Shown: piece after piece, positions 17,610 to 26,550 of the stretch
How the letters are laid out: the number at the start of each line of letters is the position of its first letter
How positions within the stretch are numbered: position 1 is the stretch's first letter
Source: VXNE01 sp965261535
GTDB lineage: Bacteria > Pseudomonadota > Gammaproteobacteria > Pseudomonadales > Azotimanducaceae
Assembly: GCA_965261535.1 (NCBI GenBank)
Contig: OZ253469.1
Span: forward strand, 310,001-374,000
Reading direction: 5' to 3'
DNA: 64,000 nucleotides
Notes under the pieces: model-generated
What the model was told of the DNA's origin: nothing
What the model saw: the letters and a program-made list of their open reading frames with translations, nothing else
The model's database searches: none
Program-made: the position numbers and the translations under genes

Positions 17610-18182
17610 TTTTCGGAAATCGCGATTTTTCGAGTTCTCGGACAGCCTCCTAGTGAAACCCCGTTTCGGTTGCATACAGACACGCGGTTGCCATCACCGT
17701 TGCCAACGCAAGCTTTGCTATGCAAGTGCATTTATCTGCTGACCGATTTCAACCGAGACAACGGTAGCACCGTGCTCGTGCCGGGCAGTCACAAGTGGTG
17801 CCGCAACCCGGTCGCCGGCGAAACCTTGATTGGCGAAGGCGGCAACGACCAGGCTGTCCCCGTCGAAGCGGCGGCGGGCTCGCTGCTTGTCTTTCACGGC
17901 AACACCTGGCACGGCGCGTACAATCGCGTGGCGCCGGGGCTGAGAGTTGCCGTGCATCTTCTCATGGTGCGGTCCCTCCTTCGCGCGACGGAGGACTTCA
18001 TCGGCAGGATTCCGCAGAAGGTGCTTGATCGAAACCGGCCAAGGTTCGCGATCCTGACTCAGCAAGGGGTCGTACCGGGCTACATAGACAAAGATGACGA
18101 ACGGGCCAAGGTCGCGCACGCACAGAAATTTGTCTATGCGTATGAGAAGGATTCGGGAATAGAACTACCGGCCAAAAGATAG
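17610..18182 (+). pseudogene. Phytanoyl-CoA dioxygenase family protein, 5' truncated
   Basis: The C-terminal two-thirds of a PhyH-type Fe(II)/2-oxoglutarate dioxygenase. The iron ligands H-x-D (LHTDTRLP, codon 17673 on) and the distal His (HGNTWHGAYN) are both retained, as is GSTVLVPGSHKW between them. The frame begins at a stop just before 17610, about 45 bases from the IS66 end, so the N-terminal part is missing. Without it the protein is unlikely to be expressed. Confidence 0.8.
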
Positions 18183-18301
18183 CCTGTACAATTTAGGTGA
18201 GGTCGCTGTCACAAAGGCACCTCCTGCAGGATACCCAGCTCAGCGCCCTGGAACGGAGGTCATAGTCAATGTTAACAAGTCGCTGTATTTAAAAGAAAAT
18301 A

Positions 18302-18340
18302 TGGCTCCGCCGGCTGGGCTCGAACCAGCGACCCGCTGAT
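18302..18340 (-). pseudogene. 3' fragment of a tRNA-Asn gene
   Basis: The minus strand has, in order: ATCAGC (3' anticodon-stem side), GGGTC, a perfect T-arm GCTGG-TTCGAGC-CCAGC, acceptor strand CGGCGGA, discriminator G and CCA. The discriminator G and stem sequence fit tRNA-Asn(GTT). The 5' half is absent. An AT-rich tail TATTTTCTTTTAAAT follows. 3' tRNA halves are the usual att sites for tyrosine integrases. Confidence 0.7.
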
Positions 18341-18922
18341 ATGCCACCAGCCAGTCTATACGCAGGGGATGGCCTGATTCGCGTCCTATTCACAATCGAC
18401 CTTGTTGCCCTCTTCCTGATGCTGGCGGGAATTGTCTGGTCCGTGGTCCGTCCCGACCGCCGCATCTGGCCTCCGCCGGGTCGGCGCTCTTGGCAATACA
18501 TCGTGACCTGGGTCTGCTTCTTGGCGGCTTGCGGACTCAACGCATGCCTGCTGTTCCTGGACTGGAACTCCTGGGTTTTCGCGGGCAACCTCCGGTTTCT
18601 CCTCGGCATCCCCCTGGCGCTACTGGGAGGACTGCTTGCGATCTGGGGAGTCGCCACCATTGGCCGGAAGAATTCCTCGGGCCTCAGGGACGGCTTCGTC
18701 GCCTCCGGCCCCTACAGGTTCACGCGCAACCCGCATTACCTCGGAGGCAACGTCCTCTTCCTGGGCCTGGGTATCATCGCGAACTCCGAACTCCTCTGGG
18801 TAACCCATGCGCTGCTTGCCCTGGTGTTCATCATCACGCCCCTCAGTGAGGAGGTGTGGCTGAAGGAGCAGTACGGCGAGGACTACGAACGGTATCGTCG
18901 GGACACGCCGCGATTCCTGTGA
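18341..18922 (+). CDS. Isoprenylcysteine carboxyl methyltransferase-like membrane protein
   Basis: A 193-residue membrane protein with five hydrophobic segments and the ICMT/PEMT signature: GPYRFTRNPHYLGGNVLFLG and a C-terminal EEVWLKEQYGEDYERYRRDT (H, R, N and EE positions bind SAM). Bacterial members methylate lipids or small molecules. The ATG at 18341 lies immediately beyond the tRNA fragment, without an obvious ribosome site, so the promoter may have been lost or replaced when the tRNA was disrupted. Confidence 0.8.
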   Translation: MPPASLYAGDGLIRVLFTIDLVALFLMLAGIVWSVVRPDRRIWPPPGRRSWQYIVTWVCFLAACGLNACLLFLDWNSWVFAGNLRFLLGIPLALLGGLLAIWGVATIGRKNSSGLRDGFVASGPYRFTRNPHYLGGNVLFLGLGIIANSELLWVTHALLALVFIITPLSEEVWLKEQYGEDYERYRRDTPRFL

Positions 18923-19523
18923 ATCTGCGCCTGCGCCCTGCGCCGGTACTTGGAGAACCGCGAGACCGGCCTGTTCCGGCCGATCTTCGAACGGGCCGAC
19001 CGGATTGGCGACATCGCCGTGGTCGGTCATTTCAGCCAACCATCGTGCGACTGCGCCATCGGTCTCGCGGACCAACGTTAACCCGAGCTTGTGGAACGGC
19101 CACCGAGTCCGGGAGCAAACAAAAAAGGGCGGTCGGGCTTGCCGCCGCGATAAAAGGAGCGGCAAAGTGGCCTGGATCTCACCGGGTATCGTCTACCCGA
19201 TCATGGGCGCGATGAGCGAATTCGTCCGGCACGACTTCGGAAAGTGGCACATCCAAAAGCGAAGTCGCTTCCGTCCAGATGAAATGGTAGCCCGAGCAGT
19301 GGCTCAGTTCCGGGCGCACGACTCGGCGGCAGGGTTGGTAGCGTGGGCGCGATGATGGGGCGGTAGAGTGCGCGGCAGTCACCTGCTGCCCGGGCGGCGT
19401 AGCCGGAAACGGAAGAGTCCGGCGTGTGACGGCACCCGAGGGTGCCCCCTTTCCGATTGACTCCCGCAACTGTCCCGGTATGCTCGCTGCAATCATGCAT
19501 TGGCCGAAATCTTGCCCAGTACG
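18923..19523. other. Intergenic stretch with a possible coding fragment
   Basis: The plus strand at about 18925-19035 reads ALRRYLENRETGLFRPIFER and continues in a coding-like fashion for some 15 codons, with no start and no recognisable family. The rest shows no credible gene. Confidence 0.35.
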
Positions 19524-19799
19524 ATGAAGACGTTCGCAGAAGCCCGGCCCCGCGAGGCAATGACCCTGGAAGAGGCCGTGTGGGTCGACCAAGGCAGAAT
19601 GAGCGGAACGCCGTGCTTCCGCGGTACGCGTCTGCCCGTCCAACAACTGTTTGACTGGCTCGCTGATGGCGTACCTCTCGACGACTTCATCCGCGATTTC
19701 AAAATCGACCCGAGGGCGGCCGCAGCCGTCCTCCGCGTCGGAAGCACAGCCGTGAAGACGGCGGCAATACAAAACCCCGCCTGCTCCGAACAGACCTGA
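19524..19799 (+). CDS. DUF433 antitoxin-like protein
   Basis: A 91-residue protein with the DUF433 helix-turn-helix pattern: GRMSGTPCFRGTRLPVQQLF, WLADGVPLDDFIRDF, RAAAAVL. DUF433 proteins act as VapB-like antitoxins beside DUF5615 PIN-like toxins, and one follows here. The ATG at 19524 gives the usual start; the frame is open for 8 more codons upstream. Confidence 0.8.
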   Translation: MKTFAEARPREAMTLEEAVWVDQGRMSGTPCFRGTRLPVQQLFDWLADGVPLDDFIRDFKIDPRAAAAVLRVGSTAVKTAAIQNPACSEQT

Positions 19800-19814
19800 T
19801 CTCAGCCACTCCGA

Positions 19815-20144
19815 GTGAAGGTCCTTCTCGATGTCGGGATATCGCCGCGCCTCCGGCTTCCCCTCCAAGCCGCCCTCGACAACGTACCCGTCGAGACTGC
19901 CGTGTTCCACCAGTGGCGCTCGCTGGGCGACCGCGAATTGCTCGCCCGGGCTAGTGCACAGGGTTTCACCGCTCTGGTCACCACCGACAAGCGACTCGCC
20001 GAACAACGACGACACCCCGACTTGGCCGTCGTCGCCGTTGACGACAACAGGTTATCCTCGCTTCGATCCGCCTTGCCCGACATCGCGCAAGCCATACGCT
20101 CACTAGCTCCGGGCGATCACGCGCTCATCGCCATATACCCCTGA
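19815..20144 (+). CDS. DUF5615 PIN-like toxin
   Basis: A 109-residue protein with the PIN-like fold of DUF5615. The first acidic site is MKVLLDVGISPRLRLPLQ, the second SLGDRELLARASAQGFTALV, and the third VTTDKRLAEQRRH. These form a putative RNase site. It begins at GTG 19815, 15 bases after the DUF433 gene, so they form one unit. The pair looks intact. Confidence 0.75.
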   Translation: MKVLLDVGISPRLRLPLQAALDNVPVETAVFHQWRSLGDRELLARASAQGFTALVTTDKRLAEQRRHPDLAVVAVDDNRLSSLRSALPDIAQAIRSLAPGDHALIAIYP

Positions 20145-20167
20145 CCTCCCTACGACGTCGACACGCG

Positions 20168-20808
20168 CTGATTGCAGTGATCAACCATGACATTCCAAGG
20201 CCGAGCGTTCCCGTCATCACCTCCGCTGAAACGGTTGATGTGTCAATCGGAATGGAGGTCGGCTGGCTCGGCTACCCGAGCCTCGACGGCCTGACCGAGC
20301 AGCTTTGTTTCTTTTCCGGTCGCATCAGCCTCGCCGACCGAAAGCGCCATCGCTATCTCATCGACGGCACCAGCGTCCCCGGGTGCAGCGGTGGCCCCGT
20401 ATTCTGCCGAACGCTACATGGCCTCCGGATTGTCGGCGCGATGACTGAGTATTTGCGCCACGCCCTCACGCCGACTGAAACAAAGTCCCGGCCGGTGCCC
20501 TACTGCCCGGCCTCGCTGTCGCTGTAGACGTCTCCCACTACGATTTGATCCAGCAGGTCGTCGATCGGCTTCAAGCCCCCCAGCCACGTTCCATCACGAT
20601 CCAACTCGACAAATGCCCCAAATGTGACTCCCCGATCATCGAGCGAACCGATACCCAAGACCCGACGCAAACGCTTGTCTGCCAAGCGGGCTGCGGCTCC
20701 CTCATCGACTCTCTCGATCCGGAACTCCTCCACTCCTTTCCCGGGGGAACCCATCAACTTGCCAAAACACTGCTAAACGCGTTCCGTCAGATAAACGCGG
20801 TCACCTAA
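20168..20808 (+). pseudogene. Trypsin-like serine protease, N-terminal loss and frameshift
   Basis: The C-terminal half of a trypsin-like peptidase: VGWLGYPSLDGL, then GTSVPGCSGGPVFCR with the catalytic Ser in GCSGGP. The His and Asp of the triad would lie upstream and are missing. Near 20490 the reading changes frame; a C-terminal extension continues as GLAVAVDVSHYDLIQQVVDR and a zinc-ribbon-like CPKC..C..GC segment to 20808. It is a decayed gene. Confidence 0.7.
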
Positions 20809-21033
20809 TTTGGCGAAAACAGACTCTCCGTTCGCGATCGACCAGCAAGTGGAAGAGCGCGTGGTAGGCGGAGGAAACGGCGCGCCGCAGGGTCGGGGCA
20901 CAGCGCCCGCGTCGGCGTTGCCGTCCCCTGCCCTATCGTGCCCACCCTGCCTCTCCGTCCCCGGCGCCACAGCCTCCTGGGTTCGGAGAACGCCCATGCG
21001 ACAATGCCGCTTCCCGCCCCGAGGACACTCGCC

Positions 21034-21195
21034 ATGACACGCCGGGAAGAGGCGCCGACGGATGACCCTCCCATCCGCCTGGTGCGGACCGTGTTCCTCC
21101 TGCGCCACGGCCAGCACGCGCCGGACGCCCCGGACAACCTGGGCGGCGGGCTGACCGCCCTTGGCCGCCGCCAAGTACGACGCGCTGCGCGTCGC
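21034..21195 (+). pseudogene. Histidine phosphatase, N-terminal fragment
   Basis: Reads VRTVFLLRHGQHAPDAPDNL then GLTALGRRQVRRAARRVAE, the phosphate-binding RHG motif and second helix of the phosphoglycerate-mutase-like phosphatases. It runs straight into the dispersed repeat; the frame stays open to 21303, adding repeat-encoded residues only. The catalytic second His is missing. Confidence 0.75.
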
Positions 21196-21204
21196 GTCGC
21201 CGAA

Positions 21205-21345
21205 CCGGATTCCGGACGAACCGGATTCCGGACACACACGATTCCGGTCCTACAACAACCCGCCAAAAGTCGCACAGCCATCCCCACCGGTTTCCTACAA
21301 TAGCCGGAGGTGGTCTCGGAACCGCCCGGCGAATCGACATCGCGA
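21205..21345. repeat. Dispersed repeat, copy C
   Basis: Contains CCGGATTCCGGACACACACG, TTCCGGTCCTACAACAACCC, CCACCGGTTTCCTACAATAG and GAATCGACATCGCGAGG. Here the repeat ends 9 bases before the GFA start, so it may supply the GFA ribosome site (GCGAGGGACCTG). Confidence 0.8.
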
Positions 21346-21353
21346 GGGACCTG

Positions 21354-22226
21354 ATGCTGACTGGAACCTGTCTGCGCGCAGATATCGCATTCGAAATCGA
21401 TGGGCCGGTGGACACAGTCGGCCACTGCCACTGCTCCATGTGCCGCAAGTTTCACGGCAGTGCGTTCGCCACATTCGGCACGACGGCGCCGGAGAACTTT
21501 CGGTGGGTGCGCGGGGCGGAGCGGGTCAGAACATACCGGTCATCGGCCCGGGGCTACCGTCACTTCTGCCCCCGTTGCGGCTCCGCCGTCCCGATGAGCG
21601 GCGAAGGCCAGCCGTTCGCGCTCGTGCCCATGGGCAATGTCGCCGAAGACCCCGGCACGCGCCCGCGCCTGCATTTCTTCACCGGTTCCATGGCGCCCTG
21701 GCACACCATCGTCGACGACCTGCCGCAACATGAAGCGTATCCTGCGGAATTCGGTCCGGACGCCATTGCGGTGGACCGTCCCTCAAGGAAGCCGAAGACG
21801 CCGGGCGCCATCGGAGGGAGCTGCCTTTGCGGCGCGGTCGCATTCGAATTCGACGACCCGCCGGTGCGGATGTACAACTGCCACTGCTCGCGATGCCGGC
21901 GCGCCGCAAGCGCGGCCTATCAGACCGTTATCCGCGCGCGCCGCAGCGGATTTCGCTGGCTGGCCGGCGCCGACAACATCACCGGGTACCAATTGCCCGG
22001 AACCCGGTTCCACTGCGCGTTTTGCCGTACCTGTGGTTCGCGAACGCCCTGGGAGCGGGACGGGGAACTGTGCGTTCCCGCCGGCTGCCTCGACAGCGAT
22101 CCCGGTGAGAAACCGAGCGATAACATCTTCACCGATTCGCGCGCGGCGTGGACCGTTGTGGATGAAAGCCTCAAGATTTGGCCGGAAGCCGCAAGCTGGA
22201 ATCGCCCACCAACGAATCCCGCTTAG
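21354..22226 (+). CDS. Tandem GFA-domain protein
   Basis: A 290-residue protein with two GFA folds, zinc-binding domains related to glutathione-dependent formaldehyde-activating enzyme. Domain 1 (1-130) has HCHCSMCRKFHGS and FCPRCGS; domain 2 (145-285) has GSCLCGAVAFEFDD, NCHCSRCRRAAS and FCRTCGS. In domain 1 the first motif, normally C-x-C, reads TCLRADIAFE, so one zinc ligand is lost. The substrate is unknown; formaldehyde activity should not be assumed. A truncated near-copy lies at 27613. Confidence 0.85.
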   Translation: MLTGTCLRADIAFEIDGPVDTVGHCHCSMCRKFHGSAFATFGTTAPENFRWVRGAERVRTYRSSARGYRHFCPRCGSAVPMSGEGQPFALVPMGNVAEDPGTRPRLHFFTGSMAPWHTIVDDLPQHEAYPAEFGPDAIAVDRPSRKPKTPGAIGGSCLCGAVAFEFDDPPVRMYNCHCSRCRRAASAAYQTVIRARRSGFRWLAGADNITGYQLPGTRFHCAFCRTCGSRTPWERDGELCVPAGCLDSDPGEKPSDNIFTDSRAAWTVVDESLKIWPEAASWNRPPTNPA

Positions 22227-22262
22227 TCTGCCGGGCCGGACGGTGGCCTACAGCAGTGCTGT

Positions 22263-23050
22263 CTACGTGGCTCCTCGTTCCTCAGTTGGAAGTTTCACGT
22301 CATAGATCCTCGACTGCATTCTTGGCGCGACCATACGGGTAAACCCCAGGTTCCTGCCTGCGTCCACGCGCAGCATCTCGCCGGTCTCACTCTGCTTGCC
22401 TTGCCACTCCGCCTCTACCGAGTCGGAGGTTAGCCAGTGTTTCCAGCCGTTGGGTATCATGTCCGATAGCTCCACTGTCACCAGGCCGCTCCGTTCCCAG
22501 GGTCGACGCCACCAGTCGGGACTGTGAAAGCACGAGAAGTCCCAATGCCAGCACGGTTGAAGGTGCTCCGGCGGACCCGCAGAGGACCATTCCCGGACCA
22601 GACCTGGGACAACAATCCCCATCTGCCCTTCCGGCTTAACGAACCGAGCGAAGTGGCTGCCAAGATACAGATCGTCGGTTCCGAAGTACTGGTATGCATC
22701 CATGCTGACGATGGCATCGAACAACTCGTTCGGGAAAGGCAGGCTATGGGCTTCGGCGTGGATGGGAAATACCCGGTCCTCAAGGCGGCTTCGCTGACTC
22801 GCTCCCAGTTATTGCTGGCCGGGACCCACAGATCGCTCGCCCATACCTGCAGATCGAACTCCTGGGCGAGGAATATGGAGCTGATGGCCGTGCCGCAGCC
22901 TAGATCCGGGACACGCATCCCAGGCTTGAGGGCCATCACCTGGCTCAGGGACTCGGTCAGCCACAGAACATTGGGGCCCATCATGTTCTTAATTGTCCAA
23001 TCGGCGTCGTACTTCGCCGACCGAGGGAACTCGGTGAGCTTGAAAGCCAT
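22263..23050 (-). pseudogene. SAM-dependent methyltransferase, one frameshift
   Basis: Class I methyltransferase of the cyclopropane-fatty-acid-synthase-like type. The first frame has MAFKLTEFPRSAKYDADWTI, the SAM loop VPDLGCGTAISS and VWASDLW. A shift near 22790 is followed, in the other frame, by FPIHAEAHSLPFPNELFDAI, VSMDAYQYFGTDDLYLG and VVPGLVREW to GTRMQSRIYD-like end. The expected Gly-Leu-Glu-Asp junction is interrupted by one base. The start at 23050 is where the conserved N-terminus begins. The whole gene is deleted from the related segment at 28284. Confidence 0.8.
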
Positions 23051-23945
23051 CGCCAACTCTTCCTTCGTGCGGCTCAAAGTTCACTTCCGTTTGCTATCAC
23101 TCGGCGATTCATCCTGAGATCTCTATTCTGGCAGTGCTGCTCGGGTGGCTCGGTGCGTGTTAGCGACTTGATTGCGTGGCGCCAGCCTAGTGCTCCGTCA
23201 AGCCTAAATCTACGGGTATCTGCGGGTCTTTTTGACCCCTGGACTTCGTTACTCCTCCTTGTGTGGAGCCTGCCACACGGCGTCGTCGCGCCTTGCCAGG
23301 AACCAAAAATCCCTCGCAGCTACACTCGCATTTTTAGACTTGACGGAACACTAGCACCGGCCACCATGTCAACGAGCAAAGGTCGTCGGAGCCGCCATTC
23401 TTCGGGATCTCGCATTGCACTGACCGGCGCCATCATTTAGGCCTCATAGGCGTCACCGGCTAATCAGCCAATCGCCGGATTGGCGGTGACACATGTAAAG
23501 GACCAGAGCTACGAACCTCGTCGCGGTCGAAATCGCGCTGCTGAGGGTTTGATCGCCACACCGCAGCACGAGCGCGACCTCGATGCATTCCGGGAACAGT
23601 CCGATCGCCTACGCGGCCGGGCCGATCACGCCGACTCCTTTCCCGCCAGGTGTTCCACGCGGGGAGAATTCCTGCCGCTCAAGGCCGTTGCACTCGATGT
23701 GCGATGAAGCCATATTGAGTACGTTGCGGGCAACGCGCAGCCGAGTCGGCAGTGCGGCCGATGGCCCGCGAGGGGGGTACATCCGTCAACGTCCAAACCG
23801 CACAGCGCGAGCAGCTTCGGACCCGCGCCCGCGAACGCCCCTGGACCATCGGACGGCCCGATTCCGCACGGGCGACACCCGCCCGATCCGACGGGCCAAT
23901 CCGCCCACGACCCCTCGAATCCCGTCCCGACGGCGTGCGCTCGCG
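23051..23945. other. Non-coding stretch; partly repeated at 28285-28580
   Basis: No frame has a recognisable family. Segments at 23024-23200 and 23350-23490 are about 80-85% identical to 28284-28580 downstream of the second GFA copy; the middle (about 23205-23350) is missing there. A promoter for the protease-rimK cluster probably lies in 23700-23945, but no clear boxes are visible. Confidence 0.5.
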
Positions 23946-24449
23946 ATGAGCCACCCACCGGCGGAGGGCGGGGTGCCGAGGTTCCCCGCGCCCCGACACG
24001 CACTCGGATGGCGCGAGTGGGCGAGACTACCCGACATCGGCGTCTCCGCCATCCGGGTCAAGGTCGATACGGGCGCCCGGACTTCGGCCCTGAACGCCCG
24101 CCACATCGAACAATTCGACCGCGACGGGTGCCAGTGGGTGCGTTTCACGCTGCACCCCGACCGGCACTCGACGGGCGAGATCATCTGTGCCGCGGCGATC
24201 AAGGACGTGCGCATCGTCAAGGATTCGGGCGGCCACGCCGAGGAGCGCTTCGTCATCGAGACGGTCGTCGGTATCGGCGCACGACCGGAAGCGTGGCCGA
24301 TCGAGATCACGCTCGCGAACCGCGGCGGCATGGGTTTCGCGATGCTGCTCGGGCGCACCGCCATCCGGCGGCGGTTCGTGGTCGACCCCGCCCGTTCCTT
24401 CGTCGCCGGCATCCCGTCGGCGGCACAGCACAGCGAGGCCGCAACGTGA
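23946..24449 (+). CDS. Retropepsin-like / 'ATP-dependent zinc protease' family protein (RimB-like)
   Basis: A 167-residue protein of PF05618, which accompanies RimK-type ligases and is thought to cut their products. The retropepsin-like site is VKVDTGARTSALNA, with D41-T42-G43. A long beta region follows (VRFTLHPDRHSTGEIICAAA) and the closing FAMLLGRTAIRRRFVVDPAR is complete. The ATG at 23946 is the first that suits the family; its stop overlaps the rimK GTG (GTGA), so the two are coupled. A decayed copy with a mutated Asp lies at 34009. Confidence 0.85.
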   Translation: MSHPPAEGGVPRFPAPRHALGWREWARLPDIGVSAIRVKVDTGARTSALNARHIEQFDRDGCQWVRFTLHPDRHSTGEIICAAAIKDVRIVKDSGGHAEERFVIETVVGIGARPEAWPIEITLANRGGMGFAMLLGRTAIRRRFVVDPARSFVAGIPSAAQHSEAAT

Positions 24450-25351
24450 AGATCGCCGTCCTGTCCCGCGGCTCGAAGCTCTACTCCACCCGACGCCTGC
24501 TCGAGGCGGGCCGTGAACGCGGCCACGAGGTGAAGCTCGTAGACACGCTGCGGTGCTACATGAACATGGCCACCGCGAAGCCGTCGATCAGGTACCGGGG
24601 GGAGCCACTCGACAACTACGATGCCGTCATCCCCCGCATCGGCGCGTCCATCACCTTCTACGGCACCGCCGTGGTGCGGCAGTTCGAGATGATGGGCGTG
24701 TATGCCGTCAACGAGTCCGTCGCCATCGCGCGTTCGCGCGACAAGCTCCGCTCCATGCAACTGCTCGCGCGGCGCGACATCGGCCTCCCGGTCACGGGCT
24801 TCGCGCACACGACGGACGACATACCCGACCTCATCAAGATGGTGGGCGGTGCGCCGCTCGTGGTGAAGCTCCTCGAAGGAACACAAGGCGTGGGCGTCGT
24901 GCTCTGCGAGACTCGCAAGGCCGCCGAGAGCGTAATCGAGGCGTTTTTCGGCATCGACGTCGACATCATGGTGCAGGAATATATCGCTGAGGCGGGCGGG
25001 GCCGATGTCCGCTGCTTCGTGATCGGCGATCGAGTGGTGGCGGCGATGCGACGCCAAGCCCCGCCCGGCGAGTTCCGCTCGAACCTCCACCGCGGCGGGT
25101 CCGCCGAGACTACGCGTATCTCGCCGGCCGAACGCCGCACCGCGGTCGCCGCGGCGCGGGCGATGGGCCTCAACGTGGCCGGCGTCGACCTCATCCGCTC
25201 CAACCACGGCCCGCTGGTGCTAGAGGTGAACAGTTCGCCGGGCTTCGAAGGCATCGAAGCGACGTCAGGCGTCGACGTCGCGGGCCTCGTCATCGAGTTC
25301 ATCGAACGCCACGCCCGCCCGGGCAGAACCCGCACCCGTGGCTCCGGATAA
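24446..25351 (+). CDS. rimK: RimK-type ATP-grasp glutamate ligase
   Basis: A 301-residue ATP-grasp ligase; RimK of E. coli adds glutamate to ribosomal protein S6. It has the N-terminal MKIAVLSRGSKLYSTRRLLE, an ATP-binding PLVVKLLEGTQGVGVVL, MVQEYIAEAGGADVRCFVIG, and metal ligands in LVLEVNSSPGFEGIE. Length and order match RimK. It starts at GTG 24446, overlapping the protease stop, and ends inside the next gene. With a protease and a deacylase beside it, a small-molecule or peptide substrate is possible instead of S6; that is inference. Confidence 0.9.
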   Translation: MKIAVLSRGSKLYSTRRLLEAGRERGHEVKLVDTLRCYMNMATAKPSIRYRGEPLDNYDAVIPRIGASITFYGTAVVRQFEMMGVYAVNESVAIARSRDKLRSMQLLARRDIGLPVTGFAHTTDDIPDLIKMVGGAPLVVKLLEGTQGVGVVLCETRKAAESVIEAFFGIDVDIMVQEYIAEAGGADVRCFVIGDRVVAAMRRQAPPGEFRSNLHRGGSAETTRISPAERRTAVAAARAMGLNVAGVDLIRSNHGPLVLEVNSSPGFEGIEATSGVDVAGLVIEFIERHARPGRTRTRGSG

Positions 25352-26489
25352 GGCGACGGGGCCCAAGCTGACACTGGCGGTGCCGGTCGCCGACAGCGGC
25401 GCGGAGTCCGCGCGGCGCCGTGGGACAACGCCGCAGGGGCCGTTCGAGATCGCCGGCCGGCGCGTGCGACGCGGCGAGCGTCTGCAGTTCGAACTGCCCA
25501 TGGCGCAGTTGTATACCCAGGCGCCGCTGGACATGACGGTGGAGGTGATCCACGGCCGCTCGCACGGCCCCGTGCTCCTCGTGTGCGCGGGGATCCACGG
25601 CGACGAGCTCAACGGCATCGAAATTATCCGTCGCCTGCGCACGCTGACTTCGCTGGACCGCCTGCGCGGCACGCTCGTGCTCGTGCCCGTCGTCAACCTG
25701 TTCGGCTTCCTGAACCAATCGCGCTACCTGCCGGACCGCCGCGACCTCAACCGCAGCTTTCCGGGCAGCGAGAGGGGGTCCGTCGCGGCACGCACCGCCA
25801 ACCTGTTCTTCCAATCCGTCGTCGCCCGCTGCACACACGTCATCGACCTGCATACGGCCGCTGTCAACCGCGAGAACCTGCCCCAGATCCGGGCGGCCAT
25901 CGACCAGCCGGGCGTCGAGGAGATGGCGCGCGGCTTCGCCATTCCCGTCATCGTCAACTCCGGGCTCATCGCCCGCAGCCTACGCGCCGAGGCAGGCAGG
26001 ATCGGCATCCCGGTCATCACCTACGAGGCCGGCGAGGCGCTGCGCCTCGACGAGAAGGCGATCGTCTCCGGCGTCCGGGGCGTGGTCAACGTCATGCGCA
26101 CGCTCGACATGCTGCCGTCCCGACGCAGCCGCGCGGCGCGCGCGGCACCGTACGTCGCCAACACGACCAGCTGGTTCCGGTCCCCCGCCGACGGACTGTT
26201 CCGGCCGCTCGCCCGCCTCGGGACGCAAATCCAAAAGGGTGCGACGCTGGGCGTCGTGTCGGGGCCGTTCTCGTCCGACGACACCGTGCTGGCCGCACCG
26301 TTCGAGGGCATCGTCATCTGCGTGAGCCGACTGCCGCTGGTGAACGAGGGCGACGCGCTGTTCCATCTCGCGCGCTTCCGCAAGGGGTCGGAGGTCGAGG
26401 GCGAGATCGCCTCCCACGAAAGCGACATCGCCGAGGACCCCCTTTTCGATATCGAGTCCGTCGACGACATCGGGCCGGACCCCCAATGA
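25338..26489 (+). CDS. Succinylglutamate desuccinylase / aspartoacylase family protein
   Basis: A 383-residue zinc amidohydrolase of the AstE/AspA family, which removes acyl groups from N-acyl-amino acids. The zinc site is GIHGDELNG (H87, E90) and IDLHTA (H172), with DLNRSFPG between; the C-terminal beta domain (AAPFEGIVICVSRLPLVNEG) is present. GTG at 25338 overlaps the rimK stop by 14 bases. A deacylase translated together with a glutamate ligase suggests the pathway handles an N-acylated glutamate compound. Confidence 0.85.
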   Translation: MAPDKATGPKLTLAVPVADSGAESARRRGTTPQGPFEIAGRRVRRGERLQFELPMAQLYTQAPLDMTVEVIHGRSHGPVLLVCAGIHGDELNGIEIIRRLRTLTSLDRLRGTLVLVPVVNLFGFLNQSRYLPDRRDLNRSFPGSERGSVAARTANLFFQSVVARCTHVIDLHTAAVNRENLPQIRAAIDQPGVEEMARGFAIPVIVNSGLIARSLRAEAGRIGIPVITYEAGEALRLDEKAIVSGVRGVVNVMRTLDMLPSRRSRAARAAPYVANTTSWFRSPADGLFRPLARLGTQIQKGATLGVVSGPFSSDDTVLAAPFEGIVICVSRLPLVNEGDALFHLARFRKGSEVEGEIASHESDIAEDPLFDIESVDDIGPDPQ

Positions 26490-26550
26490 CGCCGCCTCCG
26501 CAGTGCGCGCGGCCGTCCCTCAACGTACATATCCGCCAGGACATACCGAC

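Noticed and set aside
23480..23707. Plus frame of 75 codons in the gap before the protease
   Set aside because: Charged, low-complexity and without a conserved pattern; part of the region that repeats at 28.3 kb is non-coding there.
23786..25207. A 473-codon minus frame across the protease-rimK genes
   Set aside because: Opposite to two clear overlapping genes with known motifs; no family features.
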